A stretch of DNA of 64,000 nucleotides from Rhizobium phaseoli. GTDB taxonomy: Bacteria > Pseudomonadota > Alphaproteobacteria > Rhizobiales > Rhizobiaceae. A model generated the notes under the pieces. The model had not been told where the DNA came from. It worked only from the letters and a program-made list of their open reading frames with translations, and ran no database searches. The translations under genes and the position numbers were made by a program. The DNA lies in assembly GCF_003985125.1 (NCBI RefSeq), contig NZ_ML133584.1:1-64000 (forward strand). The letters are read 5' to 3'. Positions 26,769 to 35,538 of the stretch are shown one piece after another (the stretch's first letter is position 1; each line of letters starts with the position of its first letter).

Positions 26769-27601
26769 GATCCAAGTCGCAATCCCTTCTCATCCGCCAG
26801 ATCGCGCTGCACGCCGTGCTCGCGCCGCTGGCGCTGATCTGGCTGTTTCCGCTCTGGATGATGTTCGTCTTCTCGACCATGCCAGATAACGGCATCTTCA
26901 GCCCTGAGATCGTGCTCTGGCCGTCGACCAACTTCGTCGCAAATTTCCAGAACCTGCAGGCCGATACCGATTTCATCGGCGCGATGGTGATCTCCGTCGG
27001 CGTCGCGATCATCTACACCATCCTCTCGGTGCTGTTGACCTCGATGGCCGGCTGGGCGCTGGCGCGTTATCGTTTCGTCGGCCGCTCCGTCGTCATCGCC
27101 ATCATCCTCGGCACGATCACGCTGCCTTTCTCGGTGGTCGTCATCCCGCAATTCATCATGGTGGCGCGCGAATTCAAGCTGGCGAACACATGGGTGGCGC
27201 TGATCGTTCCGCCGCTCTTCAATTCGCTCGGCGTCTTGTTCATGCGGCAATCCTTCTCGATGATGCCGGGCGAACTCTTCGATGCGGCCCGCGTCGAGGG
27301 CGTCAAGGAATGGCAGATCTTCCTGCGCATCGCCTTGCCGTTGGCGCGCCCGACGATGGCGGCATTGGCGATCATTCTCTTCCTGCACTCGTGGAACAAT
27401 TACCTCTGGCCGCTGCTGATCAATTCCAGACCGGGGATGATGACCGCGCCGGTGGCATTGGGAACGCTGATCGGCCTCACCAAGGTCTCCTGGGGCGGCA
27501 TCATGGCTGGCGCGGTGCTGCTAACGGCGCCGATCCTCGTTGTCTTCGTCGCTCTTCAACGCCATTTCATCGCCGGCATCGCGGCCGGCGCAATCAAATA
27601 A
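26765..27601 (+). CDS. CUT1 ABC transporter permease (MalG type)
   Basis: A 278-residue permease forming the second half of the membrane channel, with about six helices, the contact loop FDAARVEGVKEWQIFLRIALP and the usual C-terminal FIAGIAAGAIK. Its ATG overlaps the preceding stop (ATGA), so the two permeases are translated together. Confidence 0.9.
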   Translation: MRSKSQSLLIRQIALHAVLAPLALIWLFPLWMMFVFSTMPDNGIFSPEIVLWPSTNFVANFQNLQADTDFIGAMVISVGVAIIYTILSVLLTSMAGWALARYRFVGRSVVIAIILGTITLPFSVVVIPQFIMVAREFKLANTWVALIVPPLFNSLGVLFMRQSFSMMPGELFDAARVEGVKEWQIFLRIALPLARPTMAALAIILFLHSWNNYLWPLLINSRPGMMTAPVALGTLIGLTKVSWGGIMAGAVLLTAPILVVFVALQRHFIAGIAAGAIK

Positions 27602-27614
27602 TCGGGGAGGCTGC

Positions 27615-28697
27615 ATGGCAGAGCTTTCACTCAGCAATATCGTCAAGCGCTTCGGCGGCTTCGAGATCATCCACGGCGCCAATCTGGAGGTGAAGGACGG
27701 CGAATTCGTTGTCTTCGTCGGCCCGTCCGGCTGCGGCAAATCCACGCTGCTCAGGATGATCGCGGGGCTCGAGGATATCACCTCGGGCGAGCTTCGCATC
27801 GGCGGCAGGGTCGTCAACGATGTCGAGCCGGCCGATCGCCGCATCGCCATGGTCTTCCAGTCCTATGCACTCTATCCGCACCTGACGGTGGAGGAAAATT
27901 TGAGCTTCGGCCTGCGCATGAACGGCAATCCGGCGGCCGACACCGAGCGGCGCGTGCGCCATGTCGCTGACATCCTGCAGATCACCGAGCTGATGAAGCG
28001 GCGGCCGAAGCAGCTTTCCGGCGGCCAGCGCCAGCGTGTCGCGATCGGCCGCGCCATCGTGCGTGAACCCGAGGTCTTCCTGTTCGACGAGCCATTGTCG
28101 AACCTCGACGCGGAATTGCGCGTGCAGATGCGTGTCGAGATCTCGAGGCTGCACAAGCAGCTTGGCACGACGATGATCTACGTCACCCACGACCAGACGG
28201 AAGCGATGACGCTGGCCGACAGGATCGTCGTGCTGCGCGCTGGCAATATCGAGCAGATCGGCGCGCCGCTCGATCTCTACGACGATCCCGCTAACCAGTT
28301 CGTCGCCGGCTTTGTCGGGTCGCCGAAGATGAATTTCCTGAAGGCCGTGGTGGTCGAGGCGCAACCGGGCAGGGCGGTGATCGCGCTGGAAAGCAATCCC
28401 GCGACGCGGCTGCCGCTCCCCATTGCCAGCCCCATCGAAACCGGCGCAAAGGTGACCATCGGCATCCGGCCCGAACATTTCGTCGATGCCGGCGCGGGCG
28501 ACGCCGATCTCACCGTCTCGGTCGATGTCGCCGAACATCTCGGCAATACCAGCTACATCTATGCCGCCATCGGCAGCGAGCAGCTGATCATTGAACGGCC
28601 GGAATCACGCACAGCCGGCAATCGGGAGACGCTGACCGTCGGCCTTCCCGCCCGCCACACATTCCTTTTTGACGGCGCCGGAAGCCGGCTCCGCTAG
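27615..28697 (+). CDS. CUT1 ABC transporter ATPase (UgpC/MsmK type)
   Basis: A 360-residue ATPase with Walker A GPSGCGKST (36-44), signature LSGGQRQR, Walker B VFLFDEPLSNLD and a C-terminal TOBE/OB region (about 240-360) as in MalK/UgpC proteins. It powers the permease pair encoded just upstream. GGGGAGG precedes the ATG at 27615. The operon appears to end here, since a repeat element and a new ribosome site separate it from the fusion dehydrogenase. Confidence 0.92.
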   Translation: MAELSLSNIVKRFGGFEIIHGANLEVKDGEFVVFVGPSGCGKSTLLRMIAGLEDITSGELRIGGRVVNDVEPADRRIAMVFQSYALYPHLTVEENLSFGLRMNGNPAADTERRVRHVADILQITELMKRRPKQLSGGQRQRVAIGRAIVREPEVFLFDEPLSNLDAELRVQMRVEISRLHKQLGTTMIYVTHDQTEAMTLADRIVVLRAGNIEQIGAPLDLYDDPANQFVAGFVGSPKMNFLKAVVVEAQPGRAVIALESNPATRLPLPIASPIETGAKVTIGIRPEHFVDAGAGDADLTVSVDVAEHLGNTSYIYAAIGSEQLIIERPESRTAGNRETLTVGLPARHTFLFDGAGSRLR

Positions 28698-28760
28698 AAA
28701 AGGATGATTTTAGGCCCGGGCCGGCCTGAGATCTGAATCCCGTTCTAAATTAAAGAGTTA

Positions 28761-28809
28761 GAGCATGATGTCGTCCCGAAAACCACTGACACTTTTCGGC
28801 ATCATGCTC
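28761..28809. repeat. rhizobial intergenic palindromic element
   Basis: A 49-base interrupted palindrome with outer arms GAGCATGATG (28761-28770) and CATCATGCTC (28800-28809) and inner arms CCGAAAA (28776-28782) and TTTTCGG (28793-28799). From memory, elements of this form are scattered between genes in Rhizobium and relatives. As RNA it would form a long hairpin between the ATPase and fusion-dehydrogenase genes. Confidence 0.75.
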
Positions 28810-28849
28810 TGTCGCAATCCCAAGGCAGAAAGACGAAAGAGGATTTTCC

Positions 28850-30853
28850 ATGACTTCCGATCGACCGATCCGCTGGGGCATTATCGGCCCCGGCACCATC
28901 GCCCGCACCTTTGCAGACGGCGTCGCCCATTCGCGCACCGGCAAACTGGTGGCGATCGCCACGCGCAATCCTTCCAAGCCGGGACTTGCCGAAAACTTCC
29001 CCGACGCCCGCATCGTCAATGGTTATGAGGCGCTGCTTTCCGATCCCGAGGTTGATGCGGTCTATATTTCCGTGCCCCATACCGGCCATGCCGAATGGGC
29101 GATCAAGGCGGCCCGCGCCGGCAAGCACATCCTGGTGGAAAAGCCGATCGCGCTTTCGGCCTATGATGCTGAAGCCGTCTACTACGAAGCCAAGAAGGCC
29201 GGCGTCTTTGCCGGCGAAGCCTTCATGTACCGCGTGCATCCGCAGACGGAGAAGTTGGTCGAACTCATCAAGAGCGGCGTCATCGGCACGCTGCGTATCA
29301 TTCGCTCCAGCTTCGGCTTCAACATGGGCAGCTACCGGCCGGAGCACCGGCTGTTCGCCAATGACACGGCAGGCGGCGGCATTCTCGATGTCGGCGGCTA
29401 TCCGGTCTCGATGGCGCGGCTGATCGCGGGCGCTGCGGAAGGCAAAGCCTTCCTCGAACCGGAGAAGGTTTCGGGCGTCGCCCATCTCGGAGAAAGCGGC
29501 GTCGATGAATGGGCGTCGGCCGTGCTCAAATTCCCGAACGAGATCATCGCCGAAGTCTCATGCTCGATCATGGCACAGCAGGACAACGTGCTGCGCATCA
29601 TCGGCTCCGAGGGCCGGATCGAAGTCGCCGACTTCTGGTTCGCCTCGGGCCACAAGGGCGGCGCCGGCAAGATCGAGATCTTCAAGAGCGGCAAGCAGGA
29701 AACGGTCGAGGTCAAGGAGGATCGCTGGCTCTATTCCTTCGAAGCCGATGCGGCGGGCGATGCCATCCGCGCCGGCAGAACCGAATTCAGCGCCCCCGGC
29801 ATGAGCTGGGCGGATTCGATCGGAAACCTGCGCGTGCTGGACCAGTGGCGCGCCTCGGTCGGCCTCGAATACGGCGTCGAAAAGGCAGCAAAGCGCACGG
29901 CCAACATCGCCGGCGGCACGGTCACGCGCGGCAGCAGCATCCCGCAGCGCCAGATCCCCGGCATTTCCAGGCCGGCCTCGGTCGTGACACTCGGCTTCGA
30001 ATTCTTCCCGAATTTTGCCGCCGCCTCGCTGACGCTCGACGCCTTCTACGAGGCCGGCGGCAATGCCTTCGATACGGCCTTTGTCTATGGAGCCGGCAAG
30101 ACGGAATCGATCTTCGGCGACTGGCACACGAGCCGCAAGGTGCCGCGTGAGGAGATCGTGCTGATTGGCAAGGGCGCGCATTCGCCGCTCTGCTATCCCG
30201 ATATGATCGCCAAGCAGCTCGACCAGTCGCTCGCCCGGCTGAAGACCGACTATGTCGATGTCTATTTCATGCATCGCGACAATACCGACGTTCCCGTCGG
30301 CGAATTCGTCGACGCAATGGATGCCGAGGTCAAGCGCGGCCGCATCCGCGGCATCTTCGGCGGGTCGAACTGGACACGCGCTCGTTTCGACGAGGCGATC
30401 GCCTATGCTGAAAAGACTGGCAAGGCGGCACCGGCCGCACTCTCCAACAACTTCTCGCTTGCCGAGATGCTCGATCCGATCTGGGCCGGCTGCGTCGCCG
30501 CCTCCGACGACGATTGGAAGAAATGGCTGAACGAGAAGCAGATCCCGAACTTCGCCTGGTCGAGCCAGGGCCGCGGCTTCTTCACCGACCGCGCCGGCCG
30601 TGACAAGAAGGACGACGAGGAGATCGTGCGGGTCTGGTATTCCGAGCGCAATTTCGGCCGCCGCGACCGCGCCATCGAACTGGCCAACAAGCTCGGCCGC
30701 AACCCGATCCACATCGCGCTCGCCTATGTGATCGCCCAGCCCTTCCCGGTCATCCCGCTGATCGGGCCGCGCACCGTCGCCGAGCTGGAAGACAGCCTTT
30801 CGGCGCTGGACATCAAGCTGACGCCCGATCAGGTGAAGTGGCTGGAAGGCTGA
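28850..30853 (+). CDS. Gfo/Idh/MocA oxidoreductase fused to aldo/keto reductase
   Basis: A 667-residue two-enzyme fusion. Residues 1-335 are a full Gfo/Idh/MocA protein (IRWGIIGPGTIARTF, LVEKPIALS, GGGILDVGGYPVSMAR). After a linker of about 25 residues, 365-667 form an aldo/keto reductase barrel with the tetrad residues in FDTAFVYG, LIGKGAH and YFMHRDN, and an IPLIGPRTVAELED cofactor segment. Both halves use NAD(P)(H), so one could oxidise and the other reduce the same sugar in a redox-neutral epimerisation; that is inference. It lies downstream of the AraC-controlled transporter and probably acts on its substrate. Confidence 0.85.
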   Translation: MTSDRPIRWGIIGPGTIARTFADGVAHSRTGKLVAIATRNPSKPGLAENFPDARIVNGYEALLSDPEVDAVYISVPHTGHAEWAIKAARAGKHILVEKPIALSAYDAEAVYYEAKKAGVFAGEAFMYRVHPQTEKLVELIKSGVIGTLRIIRSSFGFNMGSYRPEHRLFANDTAGGGILDVGGYPVSMARLIAGAAEGKAFLEPEKVSGVAHLGESGVDEWASAVLKFPNEIIAEVSCSIMAQQDNVLRIIGSEGRIEVADFWFASGHKGGAGKIEIFKSGKQETVEVKEDRWLYSFEADAAGDAIRAGRTEFSAPGMSWADSIGNLRVLDQWRASVGLEYGVEKAAKRTANIAGGTVTRGSSIPQRQIPGISRPASVVTLGFEFFPNFAAASLTLDAFYEAGGNAFDTAFVYGAGKTESIFGDWHTSRKVPREEIVLIGKGAHSPLCYPDMIAKQLDQSLARLKTDYVDVYFMHRDNTDVPVGEFVDAMDAEVKRGRIRGIFGGSNWTRARFDEAIAYAEKTGKAAPAALSNNFSLAEMLDPIWAGCVAASDDDWKKWLNEKQIPNFAWSSQGRGFFTDRAGRDKKDDEEIVRVWYSERNFGRRDRAIELANKLGRNPIHIALAYVIAQPFPVIPLIGPRTVAELEDSLSALDIKLTPDQVKWLEG

Positions 30854-30857
30854 TGAT

Positions 30858-30888
30858 AAGGGGGCGCGGGCTCGAACCGCGCCCCCTT
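30858..30888. terminator. bidirectional intrinsic terminator
   Basis: AAGGGGGCGCGG and CCGCGCCCCCTT form a 12-bp stem with a 7-base loop between the convergent fusion-dehydrogenase and cydX genes. Ends with T on both strands fit termination from either side. Confidence 0.75.
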
Positions 30889-30891
30889 GAT

Positions 30892-31014
30892 TTACTTGCG
30901 CGCTTCGGACGCCTTCTTTCTGGCTGCGTCATCGACCAGCTCGTACCACATGGCGTTGAGGACGGCGAAGGCGGCCGCCAGCGGCAGGCCGAGGATCCAT
31001 GCGAAATACCACAT
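30892..31014 (-). CDS. cydX: CydX-type small subunit of cytochrome bd oxidase
   Basis: A 40-residue protein, MWYFAWILGLPLAAAFAVLN followed by AMWYELVDDAARKKASEARK: one transmembrane helix starting MWYF and a charged C-terminal tail. This is the signature of the CydX/YbgT small subunit that stabilises the haem centres of CydAB. GGGAGA precedes the ATG, and cydB ends 13 bases upstream, so it is the last gene of the cyd operon. Confidence 0.88.
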   Translation of the reverse strand: MWYFAWILGLPLAAAFAVLNAMWYELVDDAARKKASEARK

Positions 31015-31027
31015 TGTTTCATCTCCC

Positions 31028-32182
31028 TCAGTAAGCGTGACTGTTTTTGTCGGTCACGGATTTCTCGTCGACCTTGCCCCACAGGACCTTGTAGACCCAG
31101 GCGGTGTAGGCGACGATGATCGGCAGGAAGATCGCCGACACCACCAGCATGATGAACAGGGTCTGATGGCTCGACGAGGCATCCCAGACCGTCAGGCTCG
31201 ATCGTGGATCGAGCGAGGAGGGCAGGATGAATGGGAACATCGACAGACCGACCGTCGAGATGATGCCCAATATCGCGATCTTACTGAAGATGAGCGTTAT
31301 CACCTCTCGTCTTGCGCGCATGGCGATGAAGGCCAGTGCGGCGCCGGCAAAGCCGAGGATGGGTGCCACAATCATCCACGAATGGGCGCTGTAATTGGCA
31401 AGCCATGCGCCGTTCTCGATCACCACCGTCTTCAGCAGCGGATTGGAAGGTCCAATCGGGCTGATATCGCTGGTGATGCGATAGCCGCTGACCCCGGTCC
31501 AGAGAAAGAGGCCGCCGAGCGCGAAAAGCAAAATAGCGGCAAGAGCGGCGATACTGCCGTAACTTCTGGCCCGCTCCGCGACCGGACCGCTCGCCTTCAC
31601 CACCAGCCAGGCCGCGCCGTGCATTGTCAGCATGGCAACGGAGAGCAGGCCGCAGAGCAGCGCATAGGGGTTGAGCAGAGCGAAGAACGAGCCTTCGTAG
31701 AAAATCCGCATGTCGTCGGCAAAACGGAAGGGCACGCCTTGCAGCACATTGCCGACGGCAACACCAAAGATCAGCGACGGCACGAAACCGCCGACGAAGA
31801 GCGCCCAGTCCCAGCCGCTGCGCCAGCGGGCGCTGTCGCGCTTCGACCGGTATTTGAAGCCGACCGGGCGCAGGATGAGCGCGAAGAGGATCGCGAACAT
31901 CGCGAGATAAAAGCCCGAGAAGGAGACAGCATAGAGCGGCGGCCAGGCGGCGAAGATGGCGCCGCCGCCGAGGATCAGCCAGACCTGGTTGCCTTCCCAG
32001 GTGGCGCCGATCGTGTTGATCGCCACCCGTCGTTCCGTATCGGTCCTGGCGACGAAAGGCAGGAGCGTGCCAACGCCAAGGTCGAAGCCGCCTGTGGCCG
32101 CAAAAGCGATCAGCACGACGCCGAGCAGCAGCCACCAGATGACGCGCAGGGTTTCATAATCGATGAATTCGTGAAGGATCAT
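31028..32182 (-). CDS. cydB: cytochrome bd ubiquinol oxidase subunit II
   Basis: A 384-residue polytopic subunit with the CydB hallmarks: WWLLLGVVLIAFAATGGFDLGVGTLLPF near the N-terminus, TIGATWEGNQVWLILGGGAIFAAWP and FILRPVGF-like ALILRPVGFKYR. It pairs with CydA in the high-affinity quinol oxidase used under low oxygen. It starts six bases after the end of cydA. Confidence 0.95.
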   Translation of the reverse strand: MILHEFIDYETLRVIWWLLLGVVLIAFAATGGFDLGVGTLLPFVARTDTERRVAINTIGATWEGNQVWLILGGGAIFAAWPPLYAVSFSGFYLAMFAILFALILRPVGFKYRSKRDSARWRSGWDWALFVGGFVPSLIFGVAVGNVLQGVPFRFADDMRIFYEGSFFALLNPYALLCGLLSVAMLTMHGAAWLVVKASGPVAERARSYGSIAALAAILLFALGGLFLWTGVSGYRITSDISPIGPSNPLLKTVVIENGAWLANYSAHSWMIVAPILGFAGAALAFIAMRARREVITLIFSKIAILGIISTVGLSMFPFILPSSLDPRSSLTVWDASSSHQTLFIMLVVSAIFLPIIVAYTAWVYKVLWGKVDEKSVTDKNSHAY

Positions 32183-32188
32183 GGCAGG

Positions 32189-33769
32189 TCACTCCGCAGC
32201 CGGGATGAGGGTTTCGGAAATCAGCGCCGATTCCGGCTCGTCATCCGGTTCCGGCCCCTGTCTGATCGCCTTGATCATCAGGCTCATCTCGATGACGATC
32301 AGCACCGTGTAGAGGGCGCCAAAACCGATAATGGTCAGCAGCACCGTGCTGGCGCCGAGGCTGGAGACGGCGGCTGCCGTCGGCAACACGCCTTCGATCA
32401 CCCAGGGCTGGCGGCCGAATTCGGCGACCACCCAGCCGAGCTCGATGGCGACCCAGGGGAGAGGGATCGCCAGCACGGCAATCCTCAGCAGCAGCGGGTA
32501 CGTGTCGAGATGACGCCGCGCCGACAGCCAGAAGAAAGTGGCGGTCAGCAGGATAAAGAACATGCCGAGGCCGACCATGATGCGGAAGGACCAGAAGAGC
32601 GTCGGCACATGCGGGATCGTATCGCGCGCCGCCTGAGCGATCTGCGCGTCGGTTGCCTGGCGCGGATCGTCGACATAGCGCTTCAGAAGAAGGGCGTAAC
32701 CGAGATCATGGCCGAGATCCTCGAAGGAGCTGCGCACTTCCTGCGCAACCTGGTCCTGCGCCGGCGCCGTGCGGATCTGCATCAGCGCGTCATAGGCCTT
32801 GATGCCGTCGCGGATGCGGGTTTCGGCCTGCTGTTCGAGTTTGTCGATTCCGGGAATTTCGGTCGTCAGCGAGCGTGTGCCGATCAGGCCCATGACCCAA
32901 GGAATGTGCACGGCAAAATGCGTTTCGCGCGCCTCCTGATCGGGGAAGCCGAAGGCGGTGAAGGCAGCCGGCGCCGGCTCGGTCTTCCACATGCCCTCGA
33001 TTGCGGCGAGCTTCATCTTCTGATTTTCGGTCGCGAGATAACCGCTTTCGTCGCCGAGCACGACGACCGAGAGCGCCGAGGCGAGGCCGAAGGAGGCGGC
33101 AACCGTCATCGAGCGCTTGGCAAGCTCGATATGCCGGCCCTTCAGCACATACCAGGCGGAAACGCCGAGCACGAAGATCGAGGCGCAGACATAACCCGCC
33201 GAGACCGTATGAACGAATTTCGCTTGGGCGACCGGGTTGAAGACCACGTCGAAGAAGCTTGTGATCTCCATGCGCATCGTCTGCGGATTGAGCGCCGATC
33301 CCACTGGGTTCTGCATCCAGCCATTGGCGATGAGGATCCAGAGTGCGGAAAAATTCGAGCCGAGCGCCACCGCCCAGGTGGCAACGAGATGGCCGACCTT
33401 CGACAGCTTGTCCCAGCCGAAGAAGAACAGACCGACGAAGGTTGCCTCCAGGAAGAAGGCCATCAGACCTTCGATCGCCAGCGGCGCGCCGAAGATGTCG
33501 CCGACATAATAGCTGTAATAGCTCCAGTTCATGCCGAACTGGAATTCCATGACGATGCCGGTGGCGACGCCGATGACGAAATTGATGCCGAACAGCGTCC
33601 CCCAGAATTTCGTCATCTGCCGCCAGATCTGGCGGCCGGTCATCACATAGACGGTTTCCATGATCGCCAGCAGCACGGACAGGCCGAGCGTCAGCGGCAC
33701 GAACAGGAAGTGGTAAAGCGCCGTCAGCGCGAATTGAAAGCGCGAAAGTGCTACGATATCTAGTTCCAT
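32189..33769 (-). CDS. cydA: cytochrome bd ubiquinol oxidase subunit I
   Basis: A 526-residue haem-carrying subunit. His20 (E. coli His19), His187 (His186) and Met398 (Met393) are in place as haem ligands, and the quinol-site segment ENQKMKLAAIEG with Lys252 and Glu257 and the GRQPW motif are intact. It oxidises ubiquinol and reduces oxygen without pumping protons, at very low oxygen. The Q-loop is of the short type by length. The start at 33769 follows GGGAGAAA; an upstream in-frame extension is not supported. There are 77 bases between cydC and cydA. Confidence 0.96.
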   Translation of the reverse strand: MELDIVALSRFQFALTALYHFLFVPLTLGLSVLLAIMETVYVMTGRQIWRQMTKFWGTLFGINFVIGVATGIVMEFQFGMNWSYYSYYVGDIFGAPLAIEGLMAFFLEATFVGLFFFGWDKLSKVGHLVATWAVALGSNFSALWILIANGWMQNPVGSALNPQTMRMEITSFFDVVFNPVAQAKFVHTVSAGYVCASIFVLGVSAWYVLKGRHIELAKRSMTVAASFGLASALSVVVLGDESGYLATENQKMKLAAIEGMWKTEPAPAAFTAFGFPDQEARETHFAVHIPWVMGLIGTRSLTTEIPGIDKLEQQAETRIRDGIKAYDALMQIRTAPAQDQVAQEVRSSFEDLGHDLGYALLLKRYVDDPRQATDAQIAQAARDTIPHVPTLFWSFRIMVGLGMFFILLTATFFWLSARRHLDTYPLLLRIAVLAIPLPWVAIELGWVVAEFGRQPWVIEGVLPTAAAVSSLGASTVLLTIIGFGALYTVLIVIEMSLMIKAIRQGPEPDDEPESALISETLIPAAE

Positions 33770-33846
33770 TGTCTTTCTCCCACGGTCCCACGGGGTACAG
33801 AGCATTCTCAAGCGCCGGGTGGCGGTTGAGGGCATGCGGGTCTCGA

Positions 33847-35538
33847 TTAGTCCGGCCGAAGCCGGTCGAGCGCCTTTTCGAACGCCGCCTCGCCGCGGCG
33901 CGAAATTTCTGAAATTCGGCCGCCTTCGATGACGACGATGTAGTCTGCGATGGCCGCTTCGCGGCGGATATGCGTGGCGATCACCAGCGAGCGGCCCGCC
34001 GCCATCGCCGAGAGACGGCCGAGCACGTCACGGGCGGTGGCGCCGTCGAGGCCTTCGGTCGGCTCGTCGAGCAGCCAGAGCGGCGTGTCGCGCAGGAAGA
34101 GCCGGGCAAGCGCCAGCCGGCGCGACTGGCCGCCGGAAAGGCCGAGCCCGCCTTCACCGAGCGGCGTATCGATCCCCCGCGGCATGGCCTCGACATCGCC
34201 AAGCAGACCGGCGGCTGCGAGCACGTCATGGAGACGGGCCTCGCTTGCATTCAGGTCGGCAAGGGTCAGGTTCCCCCGCAGGCTATCCTCAAAGAGTTCC
34301 GTCCGTTGTGTCAGCAGCGTCGCGGTCGTCGCGGCAATGCTTCCCGTCCTTGCCGGCAACTCGCCGGCAAGCAATGCAAGCAGGCTCGACTTGCCGGCGC
34401 CGCTGCTGCCGATGACGGCCAGGCGTTCGCCCTGCCGGAGCGCAAGATCGATATCCTTGAGCGCCGCCGCAGTGGAGCCTTCATGGAAGGCGCACACATC
34501 CCCCAGCGAGAAGGCGTATCCCGGCATAGGAGGGGCCACTGGTTCGGGCGGGACGACGACGGCAAGCCGCGGCGCGATGCGCCTTGCCGCAAGCAGCGTC
34601 CTGCCGAGGTCAAGGGCGCCGCGACGCAGCGCCGCAAAAGGTTCGACGGCCGCAAAGGCGACGAGCAGACCCAGGGCCGCAACGGGAGCGGTGATCAGCT
34701 TGGCTTCGGCAAGAGCCGCAACGGCAAGCAGCGATGCCGTCAGCAGCAGCGCCGAGACAAGGCCGAAACCGAAGGTCAGGCCAGTCTCGATGCGGTTCAG
34801 GCGGTCGTCGGCGCAGGCGGCGTACCGATCGGCAGCGGCGATCGCCTCTTTCTGCGAAGAAATCCGCCCGGCCATCAGCAGGTCGGTCTGGCCGGCGACG
34901 AGATCGATCGTCCGCGACCGCAGCGCCTCGATGCCATGGAAGCGCCGGCGGGCATGGTTTCGGGCTGCGCGGCCGGCAATCAGAGGCAGGCCGAGGCCGG
35001 CGCCGGCGAGAAGCAAGCCAAAACACAGTCCGAACAAGGGATGCATCAGCCCCAGTGCGAGGCTCGCGACCAGCGCTGCGCCGACGGCCACCGCGGCCGG
35101 CACGAGAATACGGAGATAAAGGGAGTCGAGCGCATCGACATCGGCCGTCAGCCGGAACAGCAGCCGTGCGGGACGATAGTGCAGGGCGCGCGCCGCACCC
35201 GGTTCGCCAAAACTGCGAAACAGTCTCTCGCGCAGGGCGGCAAGCACACCGAGCGTGGCATCATGGGTCGCAAGCCTTTCGCCGTAACGGGCTGCCGTGC
35301 GGATGATGGCCAGCAGGCGAATGCCGGCCGAGGGCGCGAAAACGTCGAAAGTGACGGCGGCCGCGGTCGAAAGACCGGCAAGCGAGGTGGCGGTGATGAA
35401 CCAGCCGGACAGGCCGAGAAGGGCAATGCCCGCGGTCACCGTCGCGGCCGAGAGTGCCGCACCGAGCAGCAGTGCTCGCCGGCGCTCGGCAAGGAACAGG
35501 CGCAGGATCGGCTTGAGATCTGCAGCAAATCCGCTCAT
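33847..35538 (-). CDS. cydC: CydC subunit of the bd-assembly ABC exporter
   Basis: A 563-residue half-transporter with six N-terminal helices (LLGLSGWFITATSLAG early) and a C-terminal ATPase: Walker A GSSGAGKS, LSGGQSRR and LWLLDEPTEGLD. CydDC exports cysteine/glutathione or otherwise sets the periplasmic redox state needed for haem insertion into CydAB. Its ATG overlaps the cydD stop. The 3' end carries a partial copy of the palindrome found at the operon promoter. Confidence 0.92.
   Translation of the reverse strand: MSGFAADLKPILRLFLAERRRALLLGAALSAATVTAGIALLGLSGWFITATSLAGLSTAAAVTFDVFAPSAGIRLLAIIRTAARYGERLATHDATLGVLAALRERLFRSFGEPGAARALHYRPARLLFRLTADVDALDSLYLRILVPAAVAVGAALVASLALGLMHPLFGLCFGLLLAGAGLGLPLIAGRAARNHARRRFHGIEALRSRTIDLVAGQTDLLMAGRISSQKEAIAAADRYAACADDRLNRIETGLTFGFGLVSALLLTASLLAVAALAEAKLITAPVAALGLLVAFAAVEPFAALRRGALDLGRTLLAARRIAPRLAVVVPPEPVAPPMPGYAFSLGDVCAFHEGSTAAALKDIDLALRQGERLAVIGSSGAGKSSLLALLAGELPARTGSIAATTATLLTQRTELFEDSLRGNLTLADLNASEARLHDVLAAAGLLGDVEAMPRGIDTPLGEGGLGLSGGQSRRLALARLFLRDTPLWLLDEPTEGLDGATARDVLGRLSAMAAGRSLVIATHIRREAAIADYIVVIEGGRISEISRRGEAAFEKALDRLRPD

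Noticed and set aside
30887..33763. Plus-strand open frame of 958 codons across the cydX-cydB-cydA region
   Set aside because: It is antisense to clear CydB and CydA coding sequence, its translation is low-complexity and charged with no domain, and the length follows from high GC leaving few stops.
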